This document shows, piece by piece, positions 1-11,300 of a stretch of DNA of 64,000 bases (its first letter is position 1; the number at the start of each line of letters is the position of its first letter). The translations under genes were made by a program, and so were the position numbers. The notes below the pieces were generated by a model that was not told the origin of the DNA, searched no databases, and saw only the letters and a list, made by a program, of their open reading frames with translations. The stretch is taken from NCBI RefSeq assembly GCF_000471905.2, contig NW_006497610.1, positions 2,214,131-2,278,130 of the forward strand, in the 5' to 3' direction. The DNA comes from Amborella trichopoda. Taxonomy: Eukaryota; Streptophyta; Magnoliopsida; Amborellales; Amborellaceae.

Positions 1-85
1 TATATATTAATAGGAATTTGAATTTTTCCTAGTATAAGAATAGTCTGTCCCACCTCGGGAATGTTAGAAATCTTGGGGCGTGACA
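1..85 (-). mobile_element. Possible LTR end fragment
   Basis: Read on the minus strand from about position 85, the sequence starts TGTCACGCCCC, the way many plant LTRs of Gypsy type start, and continues to the window edge. No partner LTR or internal region is in the window. This rests on similarity of the first bases only and is weak. Confidence 0.25.
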
Positions 86-183
86 CAGACGCCTTGTCCT
101 TTTTTTTCCTTTTTCATTTTGAGCCCTCCGATTTTACAATTGATGGTAAAAAATAATTATAAGCTTCTAACAAATATAGGAGG

Positions 184-580
184 TTGAAGTTTGTACAAGG
201 TACCACCTTATACTGTATGAGTAAGGGGCACCTCCAAATTTTGCCAAATGACGTAGTTTCAATATCCTACACTTTATAATGGCTCGAAAATTTATGTTTA
301 ACGCTAAGTTTGATATTTCAAATTCCATTTATGTTATAGATCAAGCATATTTATTAATGTATGAAAATCCTAAAAATCGACGGTCTACATAACTTATTAA
401 AAGATGCACTATTTTTAAGGCTTAATTTTTTTTTTCTTTATATCTGTAGATCTTGACGTCAAGATGATTAATTGAGAGGTTTTCCAACTTCAAAGTGCTC
501 ACTCTTTTCTATTGGAATTTCGAGGCGCATCTTACCTCTACATTATAGAGATGCACCTTATATAAAGAAAAGAAATTATA
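184..580 (-). mobile_element. MITE-like repeat, family M2, degenerate copy
   Basis: The left edge has a GTTTGTACAAGG-type end and the right edge a CCTTATATAAA-type end, as in better copies elsewhere (for example 32506-32883). The interior carries the family's hallmarks on the minus strand: a block near 345-415 with a 'bend' around atcaagcatatt and cggtctacataa, a T-run near 425-435, and a 'cttgacgtcaagatgatta' block near 452-471. No target duplication was resolved. It encodes nothing. Confidence 0.5.
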
Positions 581-691
581 ATTCCAAAGCATTGTGATGG
601 CAATGTGCCCCGCTTTCTGATATTTTGTATATTTAATGAAATGAAATTGAAATTTCTACCCATTCAACTGCATGAATATTAGTAGCGCAGA

Positions 692-2606
692 ATGGCAAGA
701 GTAGAGTTGTGGGTTAATGAGATGGACTTGGGTGATGGAGATGGAGAGGAGGACAGCTTTGAGGCACCGGTGGTATCAGTTCGGTATGATCTGTTAGGTG
801 GATTGCTCTCTGATGCTCTTTTGCCTATTGTGGGTTCATTCTCCCCACCATCGAATGATATATTTGTATTGAGTGACTGGGCCAAAAGGGGTTGGGGATT
901 AACATATGCTCCAAAGGTCAAAGTGCTGGGGGAAAATAAGATTGCGTTTCTCTTGTGTGCTAAGGAGGATGTTACGAGGGCTTTAGCTCATTGTTTTGTC
1001 AGAATCCGGGGAAATCTTTTACCTTTAGATCTTTGGAAACCCTTTTCTCATCTATCTTACTTACGAAAGGAGAGTCTTTGGATTAAATTGTAAGGAATTC
1101 GACTCCATGCTTGGTCGATAGATACTTTTCGAAAGCTGGCTAATTATTGTGGTGAGTTTTGTGATATTGATGAAGATTCCCTTCAGGGGTTTGATTTGAG
1201 TTTTGTGCGGGTTGGTATTTGGAAGTGGAAAGGAGGCTCCATTCCCAATTGGTAGGTCAAGAATCTTTCTCTATTAAGATTTCAATAGAGGTGAAGAAGG
1301 TTTGTCCTTAACTGGAGGTTGTTGGGGTCCATTTTAGTGACAATAGGGGATAGCAAGAGGTTTCTCGCCGTCCAATTGCTACCGTGAATCATGATCAAGT
1401 CTTTCCGACAAGCCTTACCAGAAATTTTTCGAGAAGGAGGAAGCGCCGCAATTTATGGGAAGAAGCAGGGGTTTCGAAATTTGAAAATTATGAAACGCTG
1501 GATCCCGGTGGGTCGTTTCACGGATTGTTTGGCGATTGTGGAGTCAACCGTTGTTGATAAACATGAGGGTGCATGCGGTAATGTAGTTCGGATGGCCTCA
1601 CCTATCAACTTTTCTGAGGGAGAAAAGATTAGCGGCATATCTCGGCCACGTATCGAGGCACCATCCCTGGGAAAAGTTTTGGTAGACGTGGAGGCTTCCC
1701 CGCGTTTCTCGCTGGCGGCTTCGATTTGGGGAATGGCGTTCCTTTCTTTGCCATATCTCCTCCTGGTGAAAGAAGTTAAGTCGATCACTGGTGATTGTAA
1801 AACTAAAAATTTTAGCTGATTTTTTTGGTTTGCTGCTATTATTGTGGCAGGTCAAAGACAGTGTTCTTCATTAGCCCTCAATCTGGTGCTGCTCTCGGTG
1901 GCCAATATGTATCCCCTCTTCCATCGTCGTGCTGCTAGGAAGCCTCGCTCTTCACCTAGGCCTGCTTTTGACCCTCTTGAGGTTGATCCTTTGGCTATGG
2001 TGGTGCTCGACGAAGGGGATGTGCTATTGGAGTTAGAGGATGGGGAGTTTGTTCATGAGCTGATGGAACAAGAGTTTTAAGTTGATTTTGATGATGGGCC
2101 TGAGGAGCCTGTGGTTCAAAATCCTGATCTTGCTTTAGTGGAAGTGGCAGGTTCCAGCCCCCCTTAATGTCATTCAACAAGAGGATAGGCCTCTGCTATT
2201 GCATATGTCTGTTGCATTCCATGCTGATGATACCCGTTCGATTGGTGGTCCAGAGGCAGAGTCTGTTCCTGAGATGAAATCCCAAAGTAACACAGAGGAG
2301 AAGGTGATTTCTTTCATCGTCTCTGATTGTGGAATAGATTTTGATATTCCAATTGGAGGGATTTTTAATAATATTCTCGCGAAGAAGAAGGTTCGAAAGC
2401 AAGATGCTGGGAACAAGAAGTTGGTGAATGTGAGTAATAACCCTATTGTAGGAGGTAAAACCAAAGAAAAAGGAAAATCTCTGGTGAAGAGTACGAGGTC
2501 CTCAATGAGGTTGAGGGCTCGGGGGATCATGCGTGCTAATTCCAATCGTAAGAAAGACATATTGTTTTTATTTTCTCACTTTAAGCCTGCCATACTTATT
2601 ATGTAG
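692..2606 (+). pseudogene. LINE-A ORF1 (DUF4283-type nucleic-acid binding protein), broken
   Basis: The first open stretch (692-1093) ends in a region typical of the DUF4283 domain of plant LINE and retroelement ORF1 proteins. The text continues past the stop at 1091 into the domain's conserved block (GIRLHAW, then about 45 residues later IPNW). Later open pieces (1391-1819, 1844-2080, 2199-2606) are hydrophilic, and the last is Lys/Arg-rich (near residues 60-120), as expected of the basic tail. ORF1 proteins coat the LINE RNA. Several stops and frame changes separate the pieces. I did not find a clear CCHC knuckle. Identity rests mainly on the DUF4283-like core and on position upstream of the endonuclease. 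Confidence 0.6.
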
Positions 2607-5600
2607 AAAACTAAACTTCCTAGCCCCACCATTGTTGGTGTCGGGGAAGTTTGAGGACCTGGGTAAGTTGACTTTTTGGGGATTGACTCAATGGGTGCTT
2701 CTGGGGGTTTGTGGATTCTGTGGGATCTTACTGTTTTGCAGTTTTTTTGCTCTCTTAAAAAAGAAAACTTTTTTATGGTTGGTTTTGCGGGACCTGATTC
2801 TGACTTTCGATGGTGTTTAATGAATGTTTATGATCCTTAAGTTTTGGCTCAAAAAGATAATTTTATTAATGAGATATTAGATTTTATTAATAATTTTAAT
2901 CACCCCGATTTTCTTTGGGGGGATTTTAATTTTATCAGATGGCCTGATAATAGTAGTTATGACCCATTACGACAACTATGCGTCTGTTTAATAGATTTAT
3001 TGAGTCCCATGTCTTGTTAGATTTGCCGATTTCAGACACAATTTTTACTTGGTCAAATGGTAGCATTTTAAATTTATCCATGTTTAAGCTTGACAGATTT
3101 TTTGTGTCTGGGGAGTGATCACATTTTTTTCCCCTTGCTTCGGTCAAGGCTTTACCCAGACTCTCCTCTGATCATACTGTCATTTTGCTATGTTCTAAAG
3201 TTCTTCCTGTAAGACCTAAACCGTTTAGGTTTGAAACTGGTTGGCTTGCAAAGAAGGAGGTAACCGACCTTATTTAAAGTGCTTGGGAAAATTCTATTTC
3301 CATTGGATCTTTGGATTTTCAACTCCATAAAAAGCTTTTAAGTGTGAAGCATAAGCTTATTGCTTAGAAAAACAATAGGAGATTTAATGTGGAAAAAAAA
3401 TTGATGAAGTGCTTAATTGCTTAACAGGTGGATTCAATTGTTCAAAATACAGGAGTTTTGTCTAAGGAGTTGGTTTTGGAGAGGAACTCTAAAATAAATG
3501 AGTTACATGAATTTCGAAGGATATAAGATGTCTATTGGAAGCAAAGATCCAGGGTCAAATGACTAAAAGAATGTGATTTAAATACACATTTTTTCATGCC
3601 ATTGCAAATGCTCGGAGACGTCAGAATGATGTCTCTGGACGTTTGATTTATGGAATTAATCATGATGATGCAGATGGAATGTCTAATGCGATCATTAGTC
3701 ATTTCAAATAAGCTTTCACCACTGAGGTAAAGGTTACAACTTGGTTAACCAGAGTGGGCTTTAGATATCTTCTGGCGAAATTGATAGCATTTCTTGATAA
3801 AGATGTTTCTATGGAAGAGTTGAAAAAAATTGTTTTTGGGCTTATTGGTGATAAGGCACCGGACCCTGACGGTTTTCCTCTTTCCTTTTCCACAAATTCT
3901 GGAATTTTGTTTGTGGTAAGTTGCTAGAAATGGTCTGTGGTTTTCTGTGCAGTGATGAGCTCTTTAGAAGAGTTAATTCCACTTTTATAGCTCCTATTCC
4001 AAAAAAGTCTGTAATTGCGAACCTTAGTGATATTAGGCCCATTAGCCTCCTCTCGAGCCTCTATAAAATTATCAATAAGGTATTGGCAGAAAGACTTAAA
4101 GTGGTCTTACTGGAGATTATCACTGGGCCCCAGTCTGCATTCATCAAGGATAGAATGATTACTGACAGTGTTTTCATTTCACAGGAGTGCATTCATTCGA
4201 GAACTCTGAGTGGTAGTTCTGGGATTGTGATCAAATTGGATATAGAAAAAGCTTACGACATGATTGAATGGAGTATTTTTCTAGAAATTATGAAGATTAT
4301 GAGCTTTGGTGAAAAGTAGAGAAGTTGGATTTATGGGTGCGTATTATTATCTGCATATTTTTCTGTATTATTCAAAGGATGCCCTTCAGGTTTTTTTGGA
4401 GCCTCACGTGGGTTTTGTTAAGGTGATCCTTTGTCCCCTTTTCTGTTCACTATTTATGCACAGTGCTTCAGTTATTTTGTTCGAAATGTTGAAGGAAAAA
4501 GGCATTTTGTGGGCTTTCTTACGCCTAATAATGGTCTTTGTATTTCGCATTTACAATATGCAGATGTTACATTGCTTTTCTGTGAGGCTAAATGTAATCA
4601 GGTTATAAATATTGCTACGTTCTTGAAATGTTGTGAAGTAGCTTTGGGGCTTAAGGTTAATTTTGAGAAATCTGCAATGAATGGTATTAACTGTAATGCT
4701 TCTTTGGTCCTTTAACTTGTTGAGTTGCTTGGCTATAAAGTGGAAGCTTTTCCAATTGGGGATGTCAATTTCAGATGGACGTTTACCTATGGCTGTTTCG
4801 GACAAAGTTATTCAAAGGATACAAGTTAAGCTTGATTTATAAAAGTATAAATACCTCTCGTTGGGAGGTAAGATTGCCTTGGTTAAAGCTTGTTTGTCAA
4901 ACTTACCAATCTATCATACGTGTTTATTGCAGATTCCTCCTCAGGTTGCTAAGAAAATTGAGTCGCTGATGAAAAACTTCCTCTGGGGTTAGTTTGAAAA
5001 CTCCAAAAAGTACCATCTTCTATGAGGGGATAGGGTGTGCACTCATAGGAAGGAAGGAGGATTGGGTATTATGAAAATTAGACTTGTTAGCCAAGCCTTG
5101 CTTTGTAAATGGTGGTGGAGAAGCTTAAACTTCAAAGATCAGTTGTGGTGTCAAATTATTTATGCCAAGTATGGAGATGATAGATTTAAAATGTGGTTTG
5201 GAATGAAAAATGATACAGGGGCGATGTCTTATTGCTGGAGATCCATTAACTCGTGTAAATCTTTAATACATAGGGATATTAGATGGAATTTGGGAAATGA
5301 CCGTAATATCTCCTTTTGGCATCATAAGTGGCTAGGTTCTTCTCCTTTGAAATATGTCTTCCCATTAGTTTTTCAGCGTATGGATGATCCCAATACCGTC
5401 ATCCTTGATATTTTTGAAATCAAGGGCAATTAGGTTATTTGGAATATAGTTCTCCACTATAATAGAACTTAAGCTAGATTTTTCAAGACGACGTTGGTCT
5501 AATAGTTCTTCTTCAGGAGGTGTATATTTCGTAGAATACATCTGATGAAGTTGTTTGGGAGATTGACTCAAATGGTTTATATTCCCTGAAGTCAATGTAT

Positions 5601-6618
5601 AGTTTACTTTTTCATGACCGTTGGAGGTGGTCGATGCTTGAAATTGTTGTTATCTGGAAGTGGCCTTTGCCGCTTAAAATTCCAGCTTTTTTGTAGCGAA
5701 CAGTGCAAAATAAGGTTCTCACTGTTGATAATCTTATCAAGAGAGGTAAGATCTTGCCTAATATTTGCTTATTGGATAAGAATGATGCTGAAACATGCTC
5801 ATATGTTTTTGCATTGTTCTTTTACGTTTAAAATTTGTCAGTGGTTTTTTTACCAGCTTGGGATCGCTTTGGTCATGCCTACGGCCGTCAAGGGGATTAT
5901 TTCAAACTTAGCGGTATCTTTGCTTCCACAAACTGGAGTGACGATTTGGCAAATTGCGAGAGGGCCGATTCTTTGGGAAGTTTGGAAGGAAAGGAATATA
6001 AGAGAATTTGAGGGGATCGGTATGCCTATGAAAGAATTTTGGAGAAAATTTTATATTCTATTTGCCTTTCATGCTCAATTACAAAAGTTGGGAAAGATTT
6101 TCTTGAAGTGGATGGTAGGAGAAACTTATCGAATCTTTTCCATTTGAGATCAGTTAAGTGCAGGCCTCAGGGGAGATGGGTACCCCCTTCGGTAGGGGCT
6201 TTTAAACTTAATTTTGATAATAGCTCATTAGGAAACCCGGGTCCTGCTGGTATGGAGGAGTGGTAAGGGATTGGAATGGATTTGTTGTCTTTTCTTATGC
6301 AGACCCCCTGGGAGAGAAAATTGTAAATTGGGCAAAACTAGTGGCTCTCTTCAATGGCTTAAAACTTTTCGTGGCAAGAAATTTAGGGTCTTACTGTGTT
6401 GTAGAATGTGATTCGTTGAATGTCATAAAGTGGTGTAATAGCGAGCAAAACTCACATTCGGAATTTCGGTCCATCTTTAAATTTGGGGTTTGTCTAGGCC
6501 TTTCCTTTTTTCCTTTGTACATGTCTTCCGTGAGGCCAATGTATTAGTAGATTTCCTGGCCAAAGGAGGTACTGCTTTAACTAAGACTTTGGTCTCGGAC
6601 TCTGTAATTTCATTTTAA
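2607..6618 (+). pseudogene. LINE-A ORF2: endonuclease, reverse transcriptase, zf-RVT, RNase H, broken
   Basis: Endonuclease traces run from about 2640 to 3250 (NVYDP, WGDFNFI-like text, then SSDHTVILL near 3165). The reverse transcriptase spans about 3920-4715: RPISLLSSLYKIINKVLAERL, GPQSAFIKDR and KLDIEKAYD are clear, followed by GDPLSPFLF. The catalytic box reads QYADVTLLF at about 4555-4580, so the second Asp of the usual YADD is Val, which by itself should kill polymerisation. The zf-RVT segment follows at about 5035-5830 (KEGGLGI, CKWWWR, then PAFLWR in another frame). RNase H lies at about 6160-6618 (FKLNFDNSSLGNPGPAG, VVECDSLNVIKW, DFLAKGG). There are multiple stops and frame changes. 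The family function is target-primed reverse transcription. Confidence 0.85.
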
Positions 6619-6699
6619 TCGTTGATTAATAAAGCTCTGAACTTCTATCAGAAAAAGAAAAAAAGATTTGTATAGTCGACTCTAGTCGAACTTAAAAAT

Positions 6700-7266
6700 A
6701 GTTTGAAAAGGCTTAGAGGATGATGTTGTGCATGGCAAACAACAGCAAGGAAAAAAAACAAAAATAAAAATAATAAGGAACAAAACAAAAATAATAAGGA
6801 AAAAGAAAAATTAATAAGAAAAAAAAAACATAAGGTGATTTTTCTCATGGATTATAATAACAAGGAAACAAACAAAAAACAAAAATAATAAGGAAAAAAT
6901 AATAGTAAGGAAAAAAAAATGGAGGATGATGTTGCATATGGAAAATAATAACAAGGAAAAAAACAAAAACAAAAATAATAAGGAAAAAATAATAATATGG
7001 AAAATATAAAAACAAAGGGGTATTTTTCTCATGAAAAACAATAACAAGGAAAAAAACAAAAAACAAAAATAATAAGAAAAAAATAATAGTAAGGAAAAAA
7101 ACAAAAAATGGAGGATGATGTTGCATATGGAAAATAATAATGAAAAAACATACAAAAACAAAAATAATAATAATGCTGCACATGGAAAATAGTAATGAAA
7201 AAAAAAACAAAAACAATAAAGAAAAAATAATAATATGAAAAATTAAAAGACAAAAATAATTAAGAA
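6700..7266. repeat. A-rich long-period repeat
   Basis: Purine-rich DNA with three spaced copies of a 'ggaggatgatgttg' block (about 6716, 6921 and 7111, period about 190-205 bp). They are separated by aataataaggaaaaa-type runs and two 'tttttctcatg' blocks. The Phe/Leu-rich frames on the minus strand are only translations of A-runs. This repeat begins straight after the LINE-A tail. Confidence 0.75.
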
Positions 7267-7267
7267 A

Positions 7268-8045
7268 ATAGCACGGTTGCATAAAATCATTGCCCTAAAG
7301 AAAAAAAACATGGTTGTATGAAATCATTGCCAACGGTTGCATGAAATCATTGCCCTAAAGAAAAATAACATGGTTGCATAAAATCATTGCCAACGGTTGC
7401 ATGAAATCATTGGCCTAAAGAAAAATAACACAGTTGCATGAAATCATTGCTCTAAAGAGAAAAAAAAAAAAAACACACCGTTGCATGAAATCATTGCCCT
7501 AAAGAAAAAACAAAAACAAAAGAAAAAAAAAAAATAACACGGTTGCATGAAATCATTGCTCTAAAGAGAAAAAAAAAAAAAACAAAAAAAACAAAGAAAA
7601 CATGAAATCATTGCCTTAAAAATAAAAAATAAAAAATAAAAACAAGATTGCATGAAATCATTGCCCCAAAAAAAAAAACAAAATAATAATGATAATACGG
7701 TTGCATGAAATCCTTGCCCTAAAGAAAAAAAACAAACAAACAAAAGTCCGACTTGCCCTAAATCATTGCTTTAAAGAGAAAAAAAAAAGACAAACACCGT
7801 TGCATGAAATCATTGCCCTAAAGAAAAAAATAGAAACAAAAAAAAAATAACACGGTTGCATGAAATCATTGCTCTAAAAAGAAAAAAAAAAAAACAAAAA
7901 AAACATGAAATCATTGCCCTAAAGAAAAGAAAAAAAAACACGGTTGTATGAAATCATCGCCTTCTTTATCATTGCCCCAAAGAAAAAAAGAAATATAATA
8001 ATAATAATAATAATAACTCGGTCGCATGAAATCCTTGCCCTAAAG
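7268..8045. repeat. Minisatellite with GTTGCATGAAATCATTGCC core
   Basis: About 16 copies of a core close to gttgcatgaaatcattgcc, followed by ctaaagaaaaa and a variable A-rich linker. Spacing is about 22-75 bp. One unit near 7742-7757 holds a short copy of the tRNA-Tyr 3' end (aaaagtccgacttgcc) in place of the usual start of the core. The array stops about 25 bp before the tRNA gene. Confidence 0.9.
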
Positions 8046-8068
8046 ACAAAAAAAACAAAAAACAAAAG

Positions 8069-8154
8069 TCCGACCTGCCGGATTCGAACCAGCGACCTAA
8101 GGATCAAATCTGCAGCACTACAGTCCTCCGCTCTACCAACTGAGCTAAGGTCGG
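8069..8154 (-). tRNA. tRNA-Tyr: tRNA-Tyr (GUA anticodon), with intron
   Basis: On the minus strand the 86-nt gene runs from CCGACCT to AGGTCGGA and folds as a complete cloverleaf. The acceptor arms (8148-8154 with 8070-8076) pair fully. The D-loop reads AGTTGGTAGA and the T-arm has GGTTCGAATCC, both intact Pol III A/B-box sequences. The anticodon GTA is at 8119-8121. A 13-nt intron (8105-8117) sits just after the purine 3' of the anticodon, as in nuclear plant tRNA-Tyr genes; removing it leaves 73 nt. CCA is not encoded. The downstream A-rich DNA gives T-runs on the transcribed strand that can terminate Pol III. It appears functional. Confidence 0.97.
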
Positions 8155-8322
8155 CTCGGGATTCGTTAGTACGGAATAAAATTTAAGACTATATCTATCG
8201 GAACCCCCGCACAATTTCTTTTTCCTCCCTTCTCTGTATTTCTGTTTTGACTTTTTTCACTCTCCACTTCTCTAGTATTCGAACTGCCACGCCTTACCGA
8301 GTGAGCCGTTCTGTGACCTGAA

Positions 8323-11300
8323 ATGGTTGTTCTCAATTTAGGGTTTCCGTACACTCACCCTTTGTTCTTCCTCTCGACCCCTCTTTCTCGCTCCACACGT
8401 CAACAGCAAAATTCATGGAGATTGATTTCTTCCGGAGGAGACATATCAGGGCTGCGAACTAAATTTTCAAGGAACGGTGAAGAAGAGGAGACAACGCAGA
8501 GTTTGAATGTAGAGAGAGAAAAAGCACTAGAGGCTCTGCAACAGCTCGATAACCAGATTCAGAGCTCATTACAAAGAGAAACCAGAAGAAAAAGGAGCAC
8601 AGCATATATAGGTGATTACACTACTTTTTCTTCACCAATCAACAGCATTAGAATGTTCGTTTGATGTTTGGCAACACGATGATATGATTGATAGAACAAA
8701 ACACTTCCGATGATGCTAACAAACAAGCTAAAAACATGGAGATGGATTGGCGGAGTCTGAAAGTAACAGTAGTCAAGAAATTTTTTTTTTTTTCTTTTTT
8801 GGCCCAATGCTTTGTTCAATTTTGCTTAAAATTCAAACTGAATCAGCCATTGCTTCCCAACTTTGGCCAGATTTCTTAAGAAATAGACACGGTTATGAAG
8901 AGAAATTGGAAAAGCAAAATGGTGGTTTGTCATCAATTTCTGTGGATTTCTGCTAAAAATCTGAAAGATTTGCCGGATAGTTTTTGTCAAAGTTTGTTGT
9001 TTAGATACATCTGCTTAGAAATGAAACATCATTTGATCACTATATCTTCTTAACGAGTCATATGGAGAATTCAGATTCTTAATGGAGATGATGATAGAAT
9101 CTTCAGATTTTTTTTCAGTCATTGATTATTTTCACATTTTCATAGGGAGATTTCTGAGCCTCCATGTACATGTTGATTTGTACTCTGAATTTTGGTTTTT
9201 TTTTTTTGGAAGTTAAGCTTGGTTTAAATGCCCAAAAGTATTTGAAGCTTGAAATCTCCACTTCCCTTGTACAAAATGGAAACAACACTATTTGAAGCTT
9301 GAAATCTCCACTATTGTTTACTATAAAAAATAAAAAATATTAGCTTGTCTATATGAATTTTCTCTACTCTTTTTCATGCGTTTCCTATGCATCTTTTTAT
9401 ATTCATAGGCATCATTACCTTGCTCTACTGTGGATGTTGTACGTTGTATATGCTTATCCTAATATCATTTTGTTTTGGTACTTTCTGATTTCTGGAGTTT
9501 TATTCGCTTATTGTTGAAGAGGAGGTAACCCATATTCATGTAATGATTCCCATGTCAAGAATGAGGATTTCCACAAAACATGCACACCATAGGAAAAATT
9601 CATGGGTACCTGATTTGTTCCGAAAATGACGAAATATCCTATCTACAAAATATCTTGGTTATTGCTATAGGAAATCGATATTAAACTTAACTGTCGTAGT
9701 TACCTAAGAAGGCAGTTGATCTATTGGTAGCTGGATCACTTGTGAGTGTTGCCAGTGATTTGTTAATGGGGAATGGGTTTTATTCTTGACAAATCTCTGA
9801 AGATGCCTTGTGATGGACACAGTAGTTAAGTGAGTTCATGATGTTATTAGAGGACGTCATGTTCCAAAGATGTTATAAGAAGACATCTCTTCGAGGATGT
9901 CCTAAGTAAAGTTAGTTGATTTAGGACTCATAGTGAGAGGGGATTAAATTGCGATTTTTATTGAATGTTATGGGGGAGGGTAGTAATTGACAATTCTATT
10001 TCATTAGGATGGATTAGTTTCCCTTAAAGGTGAGAAGTTTTTGTGAAAAGCCTGTTTTGATAGGCTATCTAGAAGTCCTAAATAAAAGGGGCATTCTGGG
10101 AAACAGAGTATATGGGATAGAGAGAGGAGTCTTTCCTAAACTTGTGGAGCAAAGAAGTAAGGAGTTACATAATTTTTCTTCAAGGGAGTTAGGAAACTTT
10201 GGATTTTTTTTTTTGGGTTGTTATTATCATTTTATTGGCTTGTATAAAGAATTAGATGTCCCAGGTAAGAGGTTTTCGGACCTGTTTGAATGGTTTGTTT
10301 TTTTTGTTTTTTGGTGTGAAGAAAAGAAGAGAAGAAGTTTTTTGCTTGATTTTGGGTCATTTTTTCTACTTTTTGTTGCTGAATTCTGCTGGCTTGAGGA
10401 TTGAAAAGAAGGTGGATTTAGCTTCTCACCCTCATTTCGCATCAATGGGCTCTTGCCTCTTGGAATAAAACTCCAATTGCCCATGCCATGAGGCTTCAAA
10501 TTTATCTAGCCTTGATTCATTCATTGGCTTCAAGATTGACCAGCACTCTAGACACTAATGGTCATGTTTGACCACCGATGAACCTCGGTGCTGCGTCAAA
10601 CGTGATCTAATCTTTTTGGAATTTCGATCCTAATCTTATCATGCCACTGCCAATCAACCACACAAGTATCAAGTGGATCTGAATCCAATATGGTGAGATT
10701 CTAGATTGACCAGTGATCAGGTTTAGTGGCCATGATTGACCATCAGTGTGCCCGTTGCGACACCTCATGTGGCTTCCTGTGAGCTACATCCAAAGGGATG
10801 TTACATTGATTCTCAAGCTTTGTACCATGGGGCTGATCACATATCACTAATCTTTAGTCTTATCACTTGCAGCCTTGCAGGCATGTGTTGACCTTGGTCA
10901 ATTTCTGTTTGAGTTTGTTTGGATTTAATGTGTTCCAAAATACACCAAATCCATGCAAAGACAAGTAGGTTTAATATCTTTAGTGTGTGGGAGAACAATT
11001 TTTTCTTTTTAAGCAGTTCGGTTAGTGGTGGTATTGAAACCCTTGTCATTACATTGCTGTTTCTCTGCCCTAACTAAACTGAAAGTTGTTGGAATTTGTC
11101 CCTTTTTCCTTCTCTGAGTTAATTTTGTTTGTTTGAATGATCTTGCACCATAGAACCATTGGGGGAAAATATTCCTTTCACCATTTTGTTCCACTGCTTC
11201 TCCAACAGAAGAAAGCATAAATAAATAATCATTTAATATAAATTCTCAAAAAAAAAAGATTTAATATGACATACAATCAATAAATGAGAATATTCATGTC

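Larger units (their letters stand above)
640..6664 (+). mobile_element. L1-type LINE (LINE-A), decayed, near full length
   Basis: A plant L1-clade non-LTR retrotransposon lies on the plus strand. In order it has an ORF1 with a DUF4283-type region, an apurinic-type endonuclease, a reverse transcriptase, a zf-RVT region and a C-terminal RNase H. It ends in an A-rich tail at 6652-6664 just after an AATAAA signal (about 6627). About 6 kb is the usual length for the family. The 5' edge is not sharp; I place it a little upstream of the first ORF1 codon. No clear target duplication was found. The many stops and frame changes show that it is dead. Confidence 0.85.

Noticed and set aside
6811-7282. 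Long Phe/Leu/Ile-rich minus-strand frames
   Set aside because: They are translations of A-rich repeats; three frames overlap the same DNA and none has a domain or start context.
7268-8045. CRISPR-like array of direct repeats
   Set aside because: Repeats are irregular in spacing and sequence, with A-rich linkers, in a plant nuclear genome; it is a minisatellite.
10030-10499. 124-codon plus-strand frame inside the long intron
   Set aside because: Phe-rich with no domain; an equal frame runs on the other strand. The region could be an old LTR, since it has a TATA-like 'aaataaaagggg' at about 10081, but I found no partner or ends.
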